DNA from: Nostoc linckia z4
GTDB taxonomy: Bacteria; Cyanobacteriota; Cyanobacteriia; Cyanobacteriales; Nostocaceae
DNA length: 64,000 nt
Direction of reading: 5' to 3'
Assembly (NCBI RefSeq): GCF_002608075.1
Contig: NZ_LAHA01000015.1
Span: 55,491-119,490 of the forward strand
Below are positions 42,976-51,888 of the stretch, in pieces. The translations under genes were made by a program, and so were the position numbers. Under the pieces are notes generated by a model. The model was not told the origin of the DNA and ran no database searches. It saw only the letters and a program-made list of their open reading frames with translations. Each line of letters begins with the position of its first letter. The first letter of the stretch is position 1.

Positions 42976-43527
42976 TCAAGACTCACTATGCTGTCGTAGT
43001 AACCTTCTAGCTAAAGCTTCTTGTTGTGGCGTCAAAGGTTCTTCTTGATAATCGTCTTCGTAGTCGTCCGCATCTATCGTGGCTGCCGACTTTAACTCTT
43101 CACCTGCTGAAACAACTTCAGCATCGATTTGATTAACTTGAATTTGACCTACTATAAGTTTTACTTGTTCTGGAGTTAAACCTTTATCTAAATCTACTAA
43201 AGCTCTTTTTAGCTCTGCTATTTTGTCGCTGACTGACAACCTATCTTCTTTCGACCTAACCTTAGACCGCTCCAAAATAGCAATATTTAGAGCAATCATA
43301 AATCTACTAATTTCCAAACTATCCAGTGTCATTTTAAAATTGGAAGCACTTTGATAGCTAGCAATATCTGGTGTAATTGTAGGACAAGCAGTAACTAATG
43401 CATAAGCTATCCGCGCATCATCTTCTGGGTTGACCATGCCATTTTGCATGGATGCCGCTACTTTGCTTAATAAAGTATCGCTACTGTTTGCGATCGCAAA
43501 CGCTTTTCCTCTAATTTTAAATTCCAT
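42976..43527 (-). CDS. Tail assembly chaperone-like protein
   Basis: A 183-residue protein, MEFKIRGKAFAIANSSDTLL..., then helices, an acidic C-terminus (DADDYEDDYQEEPLTPQQEALARRLL). A short N-terminal strand EFKIRGK followed by helices is typical of phage tail assembly chaperones that bind the tape measure. It lies in the minus-strand tail operon after the small coiled protein. The assignment is by layout and context. Confidence 0.45.
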   Translation of the reverse strand: MEFKIRGKAFAIANSSDTLLSKVAASMQNGMVNPEDDARIAYALVTACPTITPDIASYQSASNFKMTLDSLEISRFMIALNIAILERSKVRSKEDRLSVSDKIAELKRALVDLDKGLTPEQVKLIVGQIQVNQIDAEVVSAGEELKSAATIDADDYEDDYQEEPLTPQQEALARRLLRQHSES

Positions 43528-43547
43528 GTTTTTCTACTTTTGAAGAA

Positions 43548-43710
43548 GGCAGCTATGCTGGAGGCAGAGGGCAGAAGGGACAATTAAGAAAGGGATTCAG
43601 ATCCCTCCTTAATCGGGGTCACATCCAGTTGGTTTCAGTGGGGATTTTAAACCCTTACTTCTTCTGGTCGTGGCAGAAAAACAGTATTCCTTCTGCTCTC
43701 TGCCTTTCTC
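43548..43710. repeat. Composite repeat with reversed 85-bp element
   Basis: GGCAGAGG heptamers (43560-43576), a reversed copy of the 85-bp element (43577-43658), then TCTGCTCTCTGCC (43693-43706). It separates two tail genes by 244 bp; 43711-43771 holds only AT-rich sequence. Confidence 0.8.
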
Positions 43711-43771
43711 GATAAATAAAAGTTGCCAAATGTCTAGTTTTTGGCAACTACTAATCTCTATTAGATTTCAA

Positions 43772-43993
43772 TTATGCTAAAGCAGTTACGTCGGGAAGTG
43801 CCGCAGCAGCTACATCTATTAGCTGATTAATTTTTTCTAAATTAGTGCTTTCAAGTCCTAGTATCTGTGCTGCTTCTTCTTTTGCGGCGTCCCTTTCTTC
43901 TTCAGCAACATTTTTAGCCTGTATTAATTTCTGGACTAATTCGGCTAATTTACCAATGGCTTCACCGGAAATTTGTTCTGTTGATGCTGTCAT
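43772..43993 (-). CDS. Small coiled-coil protein, 73 aa
   Basis: This acidic helix-rich product (IGKLAELVQKLIQAKNVAEEERDAAKEEAAQILGLES) ends in a hydrophobic amphipathic helix. The gene lies 33 bp downstream of the tail-completion-like gene in the minus-strand tail operon and before the chaperone-like gene. I recognise no family. It may be a tail assembly accessory or virion minor protein, judged by position only. Confidence 0.5.
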   Translation of the reverse strand: MTASTEQISGEAIGKLAELVQKLIQAKNVAEEERDAAKEEAAQILGLESTNLEKINQLIDVAAAALPDVTALA

Positions 43994-44026
43994 ATTAACT
44001 CCTGTAGTTTCAATTATTAATTATGC

Positions 44027-44512
44027 TCATTTAATCAAATGTTGCCCATTAATATCAACAAAAATTGACATATTTGCTGTTGCTTCACAGGTAATATCTA
44101 CAATCCAATTGTTTGGAGGTTTTAACGCTTGTCTTTTAACACAAGTAATATCTGAAGTCGTCATCAAATCATAAATCAATCGACTATCAAAAAATTGTTT
44201 TAAAGCTGGTATGCCGTGGTGTAAATCTAGTGCTGCCGACAATGAAAGTGCTTCAGATGTAATACGATTGCTAGCACCCAATGTCATCAATATTTCCATC
44301 TGCAATTCTAAAAATTGAAACCCCCCCCGGACTGCCCTGCCAGAGGCTCTGTCTCTATTTTCTGCCAGCGACCGGAATGTAATAACTCCAAAGCGATCGC
44401 CCTCAGCAATACCTTCGTATCTGTAGGTGGGTGCGAGTTGGAAGTAGTTTACAAAGTAATCATTGAGTTCGGTGAAAAAAACTGAACATAGTTCAGAGTA
44501 AGGACTAGGCAT
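44027..44512 (-). CDS. Hypothetical tail-completion-like protein, 161 aa
   Basis: The protein has beta strands typical of small tail-terminator proteins (DRFGVITFRSLAENRD, GGFQFLELQMEILMTLGASN, NWIVDITCEATANMSIFVDIN) and a YELCSVFFTELNDYF-type N-terminal helix. It follows a repeat block, in the minus-strand order exonuclease, hypothetical, this gene, small coil, chaperone. The function is inferred from the order of genes between the tail tube and the chaperone. Confidence 0.45.
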   Translation of the reverse strand: MPSPYSELCSVFFTELNDYFVNYFQLAPTYRYEGIAEGDRFGVITFRSLAENRDRASGRAVRGGFQFLELQMEILMTLGASNRITSEALSLSAALDLHHGIPALKQFFDSRLIYDLMTTSDITCVKRQALKPPNNWIVDITCEATANMSIFVDINGQHLIK

Positions 44513-44516
44513 AAAG

Positions 44517-44642
44517 GTAAGGCAGAAGCTAAGAAGGCAGAAAGCAGAAGGTTGTTTATTCGTTTGTGACGATAACTTTCGACATTGAGAGCAATTACAT
44601 TAATTCCTTCTGCCTTCTGCCTTCTGCCCTCTGCCTTCCCCC
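44517..44642. repeat. Heptamer arrays in inverted orientation
   Basis: GGCAGAA heptamers (44520-44551) face reversed heptamers (44608-44638) across 56 bp, so the transcript could fold into a long hairpin between two tail genes. Confidence 0.8.
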
Positions 44643-45296
44643 TCAAAATCCCTCTGGTGGTATAACACCAATCGCACTAAGTCGCTCCAATATATACAAC
44701 TTTTTCTCTAAGAAAATCTCGTCATCTACCACCTCAGTTTTTTTATCCCACCCTGTAAATTCTTCTCGCTCATCTGGGTCTTTCATTCTTTCTGAAGCCT
44801 GTTTACAAAGCAGGGCACATTCTTCTAGTGAGTGGGTTTGCCAAAGTTTAGGAGCGTGGCGCTTGAATATTAGATACAAATCGGTTTTAACATCTAATAT
44901 GTAGTCACCGGTGGTTGGTGGGGGTGCGCCAATGAAAGTTGATTGCATGGGTTTTTCTTCTAAGGAATATCCCATCAACTGCTCTAAATAGGACAACCCA
45001 GGCCTGAAATTTTCGCCTTCTCCTACTGGGGCACTACAAACCAATAGCAAATGTCGAGATTCATCAGTTAGGCGATCGCAGTCTAATTTTAGTAGTTCGG
45101 TGATTTTATGGTAATGCTTACCAAAATTAGCGTACAAAACAGCAGACACTTCATCGACAGGCCAAACTGGTATTCCAGATAATTCCTGCTGCAATTCTAA
45201 ATGATAAGCACGAATTTGCAGATGTAGTTGTCCTGGGATATCACTTTTAAACAGTAGAGTGAAGTCTCCATCAATAAAGTCTAGGCGTTTCCACAT
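44643..45296 (-). CDS. Hypothetical phage protein, 217 aa
   Basis: A 217-residue alpha/beta protein with a VWPVDEVSAVLYANFGKHYHKITELLKLDCDRLTDESRHLLLVCSAP core and no motif I recognise. Its start overlaps the exonuclease gene by 16 bp. The pattern WPVDEVSAVLYANFG...L...L...CD could belong to a head-tail adaptor, but this is only a guess from the neighbours in the tail operon. Confidence 0.5.
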   Translation of the reverse strand: MWKRLDFIDGDFTLLFKSDIPGQLHLQIRAYHLELQQELSGIPVWPVDEVSAVLYANFGKHYHKITELLKLDCDRLTDESRHLLLVCSAPVGEGENFRPGLSYLEQLMGYSLEEKPMQSTFIGAPPPTTGDYILDVKTDLYLIFKRHAPKLWQTHSLEECALLCKQASERMKDPDEREEFTGWDKKTEVVDDEIFLEKKLYILERLSAIGVIPPEGF

Positions 45297-45805
45297 TGCT
45301 TAGAAACTAACCACGCCCAACGCATCTTAACCGTTCTCGCCCCTAATAGCCCGTTGTGATGTCCTGGCGTTTCTAGGGAGGGTGGTAATTGATTTGCAGG
45401 AATTCCAAGATGAGTTTCGCTAAATTGAATAATATCATTGCAATACATAGGGAATCCACTAGGTAAATCATCCATCATCGTCCCGAATATTTGACAAAAA
45501 GCTACCCAGTCGTAACTACACCATTCACCCCAGAATTCCGGCTTGTTATTGTCTGAATTAAATGCGACGAAATCTTTGATAATAGATGCCATATCTTGTT
45601 TTCTTAGCCATCTTTCTCCTGGCTTATCTGGCTTAGGAGGTAGATTGACCAAGACATTCTCCTTTACCCAATCGCTGGCTTTACTGTAATCGCAATCCCA
45701 ATTAAGCAAATAAGTTTCTTTGCCGTTCAAAGTTGTAATGCCAATATCAATTAAATCTATTGTTGTGCCATTCTCGATGAATTCACAATCCAAAAAATAA
45801 ATCAA
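45281..45805 (-). CDS. DEDDh 3'-5' exonuclease-like protein (Rv2179c-like)
   Basis: The N-terminus, IYFLDCEFIENGTTIDLIDIGI, has D6 and E8 as the ExoI motif. YDWVAFC near residue 104 gives the ExoII Asp, and GHHNGLLGARTVKMRW near 150 gives the ExoIII His and a terminal residue. This matches the Rv2179c-like RNase T-type 3'-5' exonucleases. It sits between tail genes and overlaps both neighbours (4 and 16 bp), an unusual place for a nuclease. The substrate is unknown; it could trim RNA or DNA. Confidence 0.7.
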   Translation of the reverse strand: MIYFLDCEFIENGTTIDLIDIGITTLNGKETYLLNWDCDYSKASDWVKENVLVNLPPKPDKPGERWLRKQDMASIIKDFVAFNSDNNKPEFWGEWCSYDWVAFCQIFGTMMDDLPSGFPMYCNDIIQFSETHLGIPANQLPPSLETPGHHNGLLGARTVKMRWAWLVSKQCGNA

Positions 45806-46470
45806 TCTAATACCTCCACCCTCTTTTCGACAATATTTATTTTTATGGTTGTTAATTTGTTTTTTGCAGAGACACCTTTGTTTTGCTCTAAATTCCCTTT
45901 TATTTCTAAATATTCAACGTTTCCGGTTTCTGATAAACAGACTAAATGGGCAATTATTTGCTCCAAATCATTTTGCATCACTATCACCTGCCTGGGGTAA
46001 ATAACAGGTGTACGCACCTTAACTATTTTGTCTTTGACATTTTTAGAAATATAAATTCTCCCTTCAGAATTAATAGCAATTTGGTCATCATCGAACACTT
46101 CATCTGGATGGCTAACAACTTCTAAACCTATTCCTTCACCTGATTTTTGATTTGAATCTACCAAGTAGTAAGCAATGGCACTACTAAGTTCTGATTCAAT
46201 TAAATGGAAGTTAGTTTTTCCAGAAGTATTTTTTAACCTGCTATTTTGAGATTTTGGATGGGCTTGCAGTAATTCTATGGTTTGGATGTTGTGTTGAACT
46301 TCGTAATCGAGTCCCAATGCGATCGCATTTAGTTCGCTAGACTGATTTTCAGTCTTAAAAGTCATCTGCAACTTATCAACAGATATTTTTACTAAATGCG
46401 GTATGGCTAAAGCTTGAATCACTTCTTGTTTGGCTTCTAGCCATGCTCGGTAAATTTTTTTGATTCCCAC
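45802..46470 (-). CDS. Hypothetical protein, 222 aa
   Basis: The gene overlaps the upstream tail-tube gene by 1 bp and the exonuclease gene by 4 bp. The protein starts with a helix (IKKIYRAWLEAKQEVIQALAIPHLVKISVD) and ends in beta strands (KLTTIKINIVEKRVEVLD). I recognise no family. Its place right after the tail-tube gene suggests a tail component, but an accessory function is equally possible. Confidence 0.5.
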   Translation of the reverse strand: MGIKKIYRAWLEAKQEVIQALAIPHLVKISVDKLQMTFKTENQSSELNAIALGLDYEVQHNIQTIELLQAHPKSQNSRLKNTSGKTNFHLIESELSSAIAYYLVDSNQKSGEGIGLEVVSHPDEVFDDDQIAINSEGRIYISKNVKDKIVKVRTPVIYPRQVIVMQNDLEQIIAHLVCLSETGNVEYLEIKGNLEQNKGVSAKNKLTTIKINIVEKRVEVLD

Positions 46471-47120
46471 TAGCTAGAAGGTCTTGCAATTCCTTGGGCA
46501 AGTTGTATGGCGTCGAGCGTAGCGTAACCAACACCAGTTAATGGCCCAAAGGATTGTTTTTGTACTGGTGATAGCGCAGCATCGTACCATTTACCAGAAG
46601 TGCTAATTTTTGGAAATCCAGATTCATTAGCACTAAAGTCAATTTCTGCTTCTGCAATTTTCCTGTGTAACGCGGTTCCTGAATTTGCTGTAGTTGTCGC
46701 TATTACTACATTACCGACGGTTGTAGAGTCGGTGTTACTAAGTGTAAATGCCTGTCCGGGTATCAAAGACTTAACTGTAATTACCCCTCCCACATTTGTA
46801 GCTTGGACATTGGGATTGGTGTTAATTAAAGTCGCCAAAAAAGTTGCAATGGAAGCAGCTGTTTCGCTGGCGACTTGTTTGTGTCTATAAGTTAGGGCGC
46901 TACTGCCTACAGTGACCTTAACAGCGTATTCGTCGCCAGTACTGCCAGAGGTAATAGTAACAGTGGAAACTTGTGGTACGTTGTCGGGATTTAAAGTTAA
47001 ATACCACTCGATTTTGACTTTGTTGTTCTCGGCAGAGCTAATTCTATATTCTGCTTCTAATTCAGTGGGAGTAGTAGAGGTATTTCTAGGGCGTTCGTAG
47101 TCAATAACTCCAATTGGCAT
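46470..47120 (-). CDS. Major tail tube-like protein
   Basis: A 216-residue protein, MPIGVIDYERPRNTSTTPTELEAEYRI, with a central beta domain (about 60-145: DEYAVKVTVGSSALTYRHKQVASETAASIATFLATLI...) that is like the one inserted in the head cement protein at 20123-20989. Small tail-tube proteins with such an added domain are common. The gene leads the minus-strand tail operon, with two repressor-type operators between it and the portal gene. The call is by layout and position. Confidence 0.5.
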   Translation of the reverse strand: MPIGVIDYERPRNTSTTPTELEAEYRISSAENNKVKIEWYLTLNPDNVPQVSTVTITSGSTGDEYAVKVTVGSSALTYRHKQVASETAASIATFLATLINTNPNVQATNVGGVITVKSLIPGQAFTLSNTDSTTVGNVVIATTTANSGTALHRKIAEAEIDFSANESGFPKISTSGKWYDAALSPVQKQSFGPLTGVGYATLDAIQLAQGIARPSS

Positions 47121-47182
47121 GGCGCTTGTAGTAAATGAAACTGCTTTTTATTTTCATTTATTAGCGAGTTAAAAATAAAAAC

Positions 47183-47218
47183 TTTGCTATTTCAGCAAAA
47201 TTTTGCTGAAATAGCAAA
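47183..47218. promoter_or_regulatory. Two overlapping-palindrome operator sites before portal and tail operons
   Basis: Sites TTTGCTATTTCAGCAAA (47183-47199) and TTTGCTGAAATAGCAAA (47202-47218) lie 19 bp apart and are mirror images of each other. They sit in the divergent promoter between the tail-tube gene (ends 47120, minus) and the portal gene (47258, plus). Both match the sites next to the Xre gene at 18274-18582. Confidence 0.75.
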
Positions 47219-47257
47219 GTTGTTGAATTGAGATTGGAGATTTTGCATTATCGATGA

Positions 47258-50200
47258 ATGAATGCAAATCCTTTTTCAATTGAAGACGAAGACGTTCGGC
47301 TAGATGCGGCTTTAATCAACCTCATTACTCAAATGGGGACAAGCGGCGATCGCTCCGAACACACCACAGTTGGTAGAAGTCACAAAATTCCCAAACAAGA
47401 TTTAGAAGAACTATACAAAGTCCCAATTTGTCGGAGAGTGGTTAGGGCACGGGCAGATAGCGCCGTACTAAAAGGATGGCATTTAACTTTAGGAGGTGAA
47501 AAATCAGACCAAAAAATAATCCCCAAATTTACCAAATATCACGACAAGCTAAAAGTCAAAGAAAGCTTTCATGAAGCCCAGATTCAAGCTAATATTTACG
47601 GGGGCGCAGTTATTGTAATTGTGGCCAATGACGGTAAGAATGCCTCAGAACCACTAGATATAACAAAAATCAAAAGCATTACTGCTTTAGAAGTCCTTGA
47701 CCGCTACAAAATTCAGCCAGAAATAGATATCGGCATCAACCCATCCAATCCGGAGTTCTATCGGCTAATACTGCCAGAATTTTTGCAACGCAAATTTAGT
47801 CAATTGTTTCCGAACCAAGGAGCAAATTTTAAAATTCACGCATCTCGAATTATTCGATTTGATGGTATTTCTTACACCCCCGATATGCTTGGGTGCAACG
47901 AAGGGTGGGGAGGCAGTATTTTAGAATCTCTTTGGGAAGATTATCGAGATTGGAAAACCGCCCTAAAAGCTCTTGGGGCAATGCTGCACGACTGTTCCGT
48001 GTTTGTGTACAAGCTCAAAGGCTTGGCACAAATGGTGAAAACCCAGGACGAAGGGCTTTTGAAATCACGTCTGCGGTTGATGCGGATGATGATTTCAGTT
48101 TTTGGTGGGTTTGCTGCTGACGCCGAGGGGGAAAATGTGGAATTTCCCAGTCGGACATTTGCAGGCGTTGACCAAGTAGCTAATCAATTGAGAGATGCCT
48201 TTATTGGCTCTACAGGCATTCCCCACGACCGCTTATTTGGTGAATCTCCTAGTGGATTGGGGGCGACCGGAGAAAGTGAAGAGAAAAACTGGGCTACTGA
48301 TGTAGCTTCATTCCAGCAGACTGAGTGGAAACCCAAATTAAAAGATTTTGGGCGATTAATTTTTTTGGCGAAAGACGGCCCTACAGGAGGTAAAGAACCG
48401 GAAGACTGGGACTATGAATTTCCATCTTTGCTACAACAATCTGAATCTGAAATTGTTAGCACCCGGTCTAGCCAAGCTTCCATTGATAATACTTATCTTG
48501 CAACTGGTGTATTGCTACCTGAAGAAGTCCGGGCTTCTCGTTTTGGTGGCTCAAAATACTCAATTGAAACTGTTTTAGATACAAAACTTTTCTCTAAGAA
48601 ACAACAAGAGGCGCAACAACAACAATTTGGTGGATTTGATGGGTTTGGTGAAGAGGAGTTACCACCCGAAGAAGCACCTCCTGAAGAAGAAACAACGAAT
48701 CAAGATTCCCTTGAAAGGTATGACGCTTTATATTCCCAATTGCCCAAGGATGAACAAGGACGAGTTAAATATTTGGGTAAATGGTGGAAGCCCAATAAGC
48801 CGGTAGCAAGTAGTCGTCAGGGTAAAAAGCGGATGGTGCTAGCTAAAAAAGGCGATCGCGTCAAGTTAATCCATTATGGTGCAGAAGGTTACCAACATAA
48901 TTACTCCCCAGAAGCCAAAAAAAATTACCTCACCCGCTCTGCTGGCATCAAGGATAAAGAAGGGAATTTAACTAAAGACGATCCATTTAGCCCAAACTAC
49001 TGGGCCAGGAAGGACTTGTGGAATAAAAGACTTCCTGCTGATGGGAGAACCTTGTATCAAGGCAGAGGACAGAAGGCAGAAGGCAGAAGGGAAGAAACTA
49101 ATGGAAATGGTAAGCCATGCGGCGATGGGTTTATTCCTGGCAATAAAGAGTGCCACAAAGACTCTGATTCATTACCTTCTGCCTTCTGCCCTCTGCCTTC
49201 TGCCTTCAAAAAAGACGCCGACCCACCAAAGAAAATCGTCAACTGGAACGGTTTATCAATCGGCGTCACTCACCAAGTTGGAGATACTCGATTCCCCCTT
49301 GCTCGTCCAATGGTTGCAGACTACGGGCACTTACGCCGTAGCTATGGCAGCGCACCAGACGGCAAAGCATTGGATTTCTATTTGGGCGAAAACCTAGAGT
49401 CACCCAACGTTTTTAAAATCAGACAACTCGACCCCCAAACTGGGATGCCCGATGAAGATAAATATTTCATCGGATTTGAAGATGCCGCATCAGCTAGAGA
49501 TTGCTTTACTTACCACGCGGGACGCGATCGCTTCGGGGGAATAGAGCCAATTGACCAAAATCAACTGCAAGTTTACAGAAAAGATAATTGTGCAATTTCT
49601 GAACCCAAGTTAAATAATGGCGTCAGAATTTTTGATAACAAGTTACTTATTGATAATCCACCAGATAATCATCAAATTTTGGGTATAGTTACCTCCACTT
49701 TCCCCGAACAAGTATTAGGTTTGGGCAACTGGAAATACAAAGCCGATGGTACTGTTGATGGGGAATTTTACACACCTATTGGTGTTTATGGGTTTGGAAT
49801 TAAAAATAATTATTGTGGGTATTCTTGGAAGCGGGAATTGAGTAATGAGGGCAGAAGGCAGAAGGCAGAAGGCAGAAGGGAAGAAAGTTACCCTACTTCG
49901 TCCTTCGTTTTAGATTCTGACCCCATAAGACCCGGTTACACCTGGGTTAACGATAAGACTGTAAAAGGTGGTGGCTACTTCCGCAAGGGTGAAGCTAAAG
50001 AAGAACCTGAGTCAGCATCCAAGAAGAAAAATACGAATATACTAAAAAATCTCAATAAAACTATTGAAGAAATTAGCAATATAGAGGAGATGCCAGAAGG
50101 TAAAGAAGGCTCTGCTTTTAGAAAGAAATATAATGATTTGCTTTTAGGTGCTATTTATGATTTGGATGATGCCCATATTGAAGATGTCAGAAAGCTCAAA

Positions 50201-50887
50201 TCTATTATAGATGAACCAGTTACTTTAAAGGACTACTCTGGATTTTTTGCTAGCAAAATAGTTCAAGAAGAATTTGATATAAAATTTGGCAGATTATTTC
50301 AAGTAGAAAACGACAGAAAAAAGAGGCTATTAAGCAGCAATTATTCTAGTAGGCTTTTAAAATCTATCTATATTAAAGGTGCTACTGAAGAAGACAATAA
50401 TAGTTTATCTGAGTGGGAACAAACTTTAAAGACAGATAAAACTTTTTCAAATTTTGTCGATGGTAGTAGCTTAATGACCAAAGAAAGCGATTCTTTTAAA
50501 TATGCAAATGCTGTAATTAACGTTTCTCAAAAAAATCCTGGTGCTTTTAGAGGAATTAGAGATAATCAAGGCAAACTTCAAGCGGCTGCAATAGTCTATC
50601 CAGAAATAATTAAAGGATATTTATTTGTTAATTATTTAGCTTCAGCACCACACAATATGATAGAAAATCATCCTGACAAAGCTGCTGGTGCTGGCGTTGA
50701 GATGATTTCACAATTGATTCAAGAATCTAAGGAATTAGGATTTGAAGGCAAATTGGTATTAGGTGGACAAAGCGGTACTGGGTATGAGTTTTATAAAAAA
50801 TGTGGTTTTGAAGGTAATATTTTACCTCCAGAAAAAGCTGAGCAGTTCTTACGAAGATTAGAAGAATCAAAAAAAGATTTAAAATGA
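47258..50887 (+). CDS. DUF1073-like portal protein fused to pyrophosphatase-like and GNAT-like modules
   Basis: A 1209-residue protein. Residues about 15-430 match DUF1073 phage portals (VCRRVVRARADSAVLKGW, GGAVIVIV, STGIPHDRLFGESPSGLGATGE). Residues 500-595 hold a basic module (KKRMVLAKKGDRVKLIHYG...YWARKDLW). An in-frame heptamer repeat at 600 precedes a degenerate Cys tag (CGDGFIPGNKEC). Residues 665-790 look like the phage InPase module (YGHLRRSYGSAPDGKALDFYLG). A 29-residue motif at 886-914 is shared with the next gene. Residues about 1080-1200 resemble a GNAT acetyltransferase (GYEFYKKCGFE). The portal forms the DNA gate; the tail modules are likely cargo. Confidence 0.75.
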   Translation: MNANPFSIEDEDVRLDAALINLITQMGTSGDRSEHTTVGRSHKIPKQDLEELYKVPICRRVVRARADSAVLKGWHLTLGGEKSDQKIIPKFTKYHDKLKVKESFHEAQIQANIYGGAVIVIVANDGKNASEPLDITKIKSITALEVLDRYKIQPEIDIGINPSNPEFYRLILPEFLQRKFSQLFPNQGANFKIHASRIIRFDGISYTPDMLGCNEGWGGSILESLWEDYRDWKTALKALGAMLHDCSVFVYKLKGLAQMVKTQDEGLLKSRLRLMRMMISVFGGFAADAEGENVEFPSRTFAGVDQVANQLRDAFIGSTGIPHDRLFGESPSGLGATGESEEKNWATDVASFQQTEWKPKLKDFGRLIFLAKDGPTGGKEPEDWDYEFPSLLQQSESEIVSTRSSQASIDNTYLATGVLLPEEVRASRFGGSKYSIETVLDTKLFSKKQQEAQQQQFGGFDGFGEEELPPEEAPPEEETTNQDSLERYDALYSQLPKDEQGRVKYLGKWWKPNKPVASSRQGKKRMVLAKKGDRVKLIHYGAEGYQHNYSPEAKKNYLTRSAGIKDKEGNLTKDDPFSPNYWARKDLWNKRLPADGRTLYQGRGQKAEGRREETNGNGKPCGDGFIPGNKECHKDSDSLPSAFCPLPSAFKKDADPPKKIVNWNGLSIGVTHQVGDTRFPLARPMVADYGHLRRSYGSAPDGKALDFYLGENLESPNVFKIRQLDPQTGMPDEDKYFIGFEDAASARDCFTYHAGRDRFGGIEPIDQNQLQVYRKDNCAISEPKLNNGVRIFDNKLLIDNPPDNHQILGIVTSTFPEQVLGLGNWKYKADGTVDGEFYTPIGVYGFGIKNNYCGYSWKRELSNEGRRQKAEGRREESYPTSSFVLDSDPIRPGYTWVNDKTVKGGGYFRKGEAKEEPESASKKKNTNILKNLNKTIEEISNIEEMPEGKEGSAFRKKYNDLLLGAIYDLDDAHIEDVRKLKSIIDEPVTLKDYSGFFASKIVQEEFDIKFGRLFQVENDRKKRLLSSNYSSRLLKSIYIKGATEEDNNSLSEWEQTLKTDKTFSNFVDGSSLMTKESDSFKYANAVINVSQKNPGAFRGIRDNQGKLQAAAIVYPEIIKGYLFVNYLASAPHNMIENHPDKAAGAGVEMISQLIQESKELGFEGKLVLGGQSGTGYEFYKKCGFEGNILPPEKAEQFLRRLEESKKDLK
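49060..49208 (+). repeat. In-frame inverted heptamer arrays inside the portal gene
   Basis: GGCAGAG/GGCAGAA heptamers at 49061-49090 face reversed heptamers at 49176-49207, both read in frame. A second array is at 49849-49881. They fall exactly between domains, so they act as inserted linkers. Confidence 0.8.
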
Positions 50888-51888
50888 GTTTTTTACAAGA
50901 GTTACTTTTAACTGAAGATAAATACGGTTTTAGCGTAGGTCAAGATAACCGTCACGACTCAGACCCAGTACGCCCTGGTTATACCTGGGTTAACGATCGC
51001 ACTGTAAAAGGTGGTGGCTACTTCCGCAAAGGTGAAGCTAAAAAAGACCCCCCGAAAGTTTTTCAACGCAAATCTCAACACTCCCCCGAACCTGAAGGCC
51101 CAGGAATTTCTATTTCTGAAGATTTACTTGAAGTAGATTCTGAACAGGAAGGCAGAGTTAGAGGCGCTTTAATCAGTCTGATGGACGAAAACATTACTCG
51201 TGCCATCGACTCTATCAAACAAGTGCATTCTTTATCGGGACTTCCGGAATTTGACATCGATTTATACAGAAATCCTCAACGCCCGCAAGAAAGTGGTGGC
51301 ATGAGGATTGCAGGAAGAGGATTAAACCCAGACGGCAGCGCCAAAATTGCGTTCCAAGATATGAGGTTGAATCTCGCAACACCAGAACGTTTACTTCAAA
51401 ATCGCGTCCCTATTGCTGATGTGAAGACCTTTCTTAAACTAACTGTAATTCATGAAATGGGACATACAGTTGATTTGACTCTTCTGGGGACAAGAAAAGA
51501 CCGTTTCGCCTCAGCAGCGATTGATACTACTGATAATAATTTACCTAACTCTGCCGATCCAGAATTGGCTAATCTGATGACCACTCTAAACAACTCCCAA
51601 GGGGCAGAAAAAATTAGGCGAGGGACTGCTAACGACCCAAATCTTAGAGAATATGGCGACTATTTACTTTCCAATAACGAGTTGTTTGCGAGGGCTTATA
51701 CTCAATACGTCGCTACTAAATCAGGCGATCGCACACTCCAAGACAATATTCAAAATTTTGGCATTTCTGCCAACCGCCCAGCAAGAGATACACCATTAGG
51801 TCACGGTCACTGGGATGAAGAGGAATTTAATTCTACAATACTCCCAGAATTTGATAGAATCTTTGCAAATAAAGGGCTATTAAAATGA
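50884..51888 (+). CDS. Phage zincin metallopeptidase-like protein
   Basis: A 334-residue protein overlapping the portal gene by 4 bp. HEMGH at 190-194 is a zinc-metallopeptidase motif, and Glu266 in NNELFARAY is a plausible third ligand. The N-terminus (residues 24-53) repeats the RPGYTWVND...GGGYFRKGEAK motif of the portal C-terminus. The next gene overlaps by 4 bp, so portal, zincin and MuF protein form one operon. Similar metallopeptidase domains occur fused to MuF head proteins. It may process virion proteins or act in the host. Confidence 0.65.
   Translation: MSFLQELLLTEDKYGFSVGQDNRHDSDPVRPGYTWVNDRTVKGGGYFRKGEAKKDPPKVFQRKSQHSPEPEGPGISISEDLLEVDSEQEGRVRGALISLMDENITRAIDSIKQVHSLSGLPEFDIDLYRNPQRPQESGGMRIAGRGLNPDGSAKIAFQDMRLNLATPERLLQNRVPIADVKTFLKLTVIHEMGHTVDLTLLGTRKDRFASAAIDTTDNNLPNSADPELANLMTTLNNSQGAEKIRRGTANDPNLREYGDYLLSNNELFARAYTQYVATKSGDRTLQDNIQNFGISANRPARDTPLGHGHWDEEEFNSTILPEFDRIFANKGLLK

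Noticed and set aside
46600..47100. Plus frames opposite the tail-tube gene
   Set aside because: No ribosome-binding site or motif; the minus frame fits the operon.
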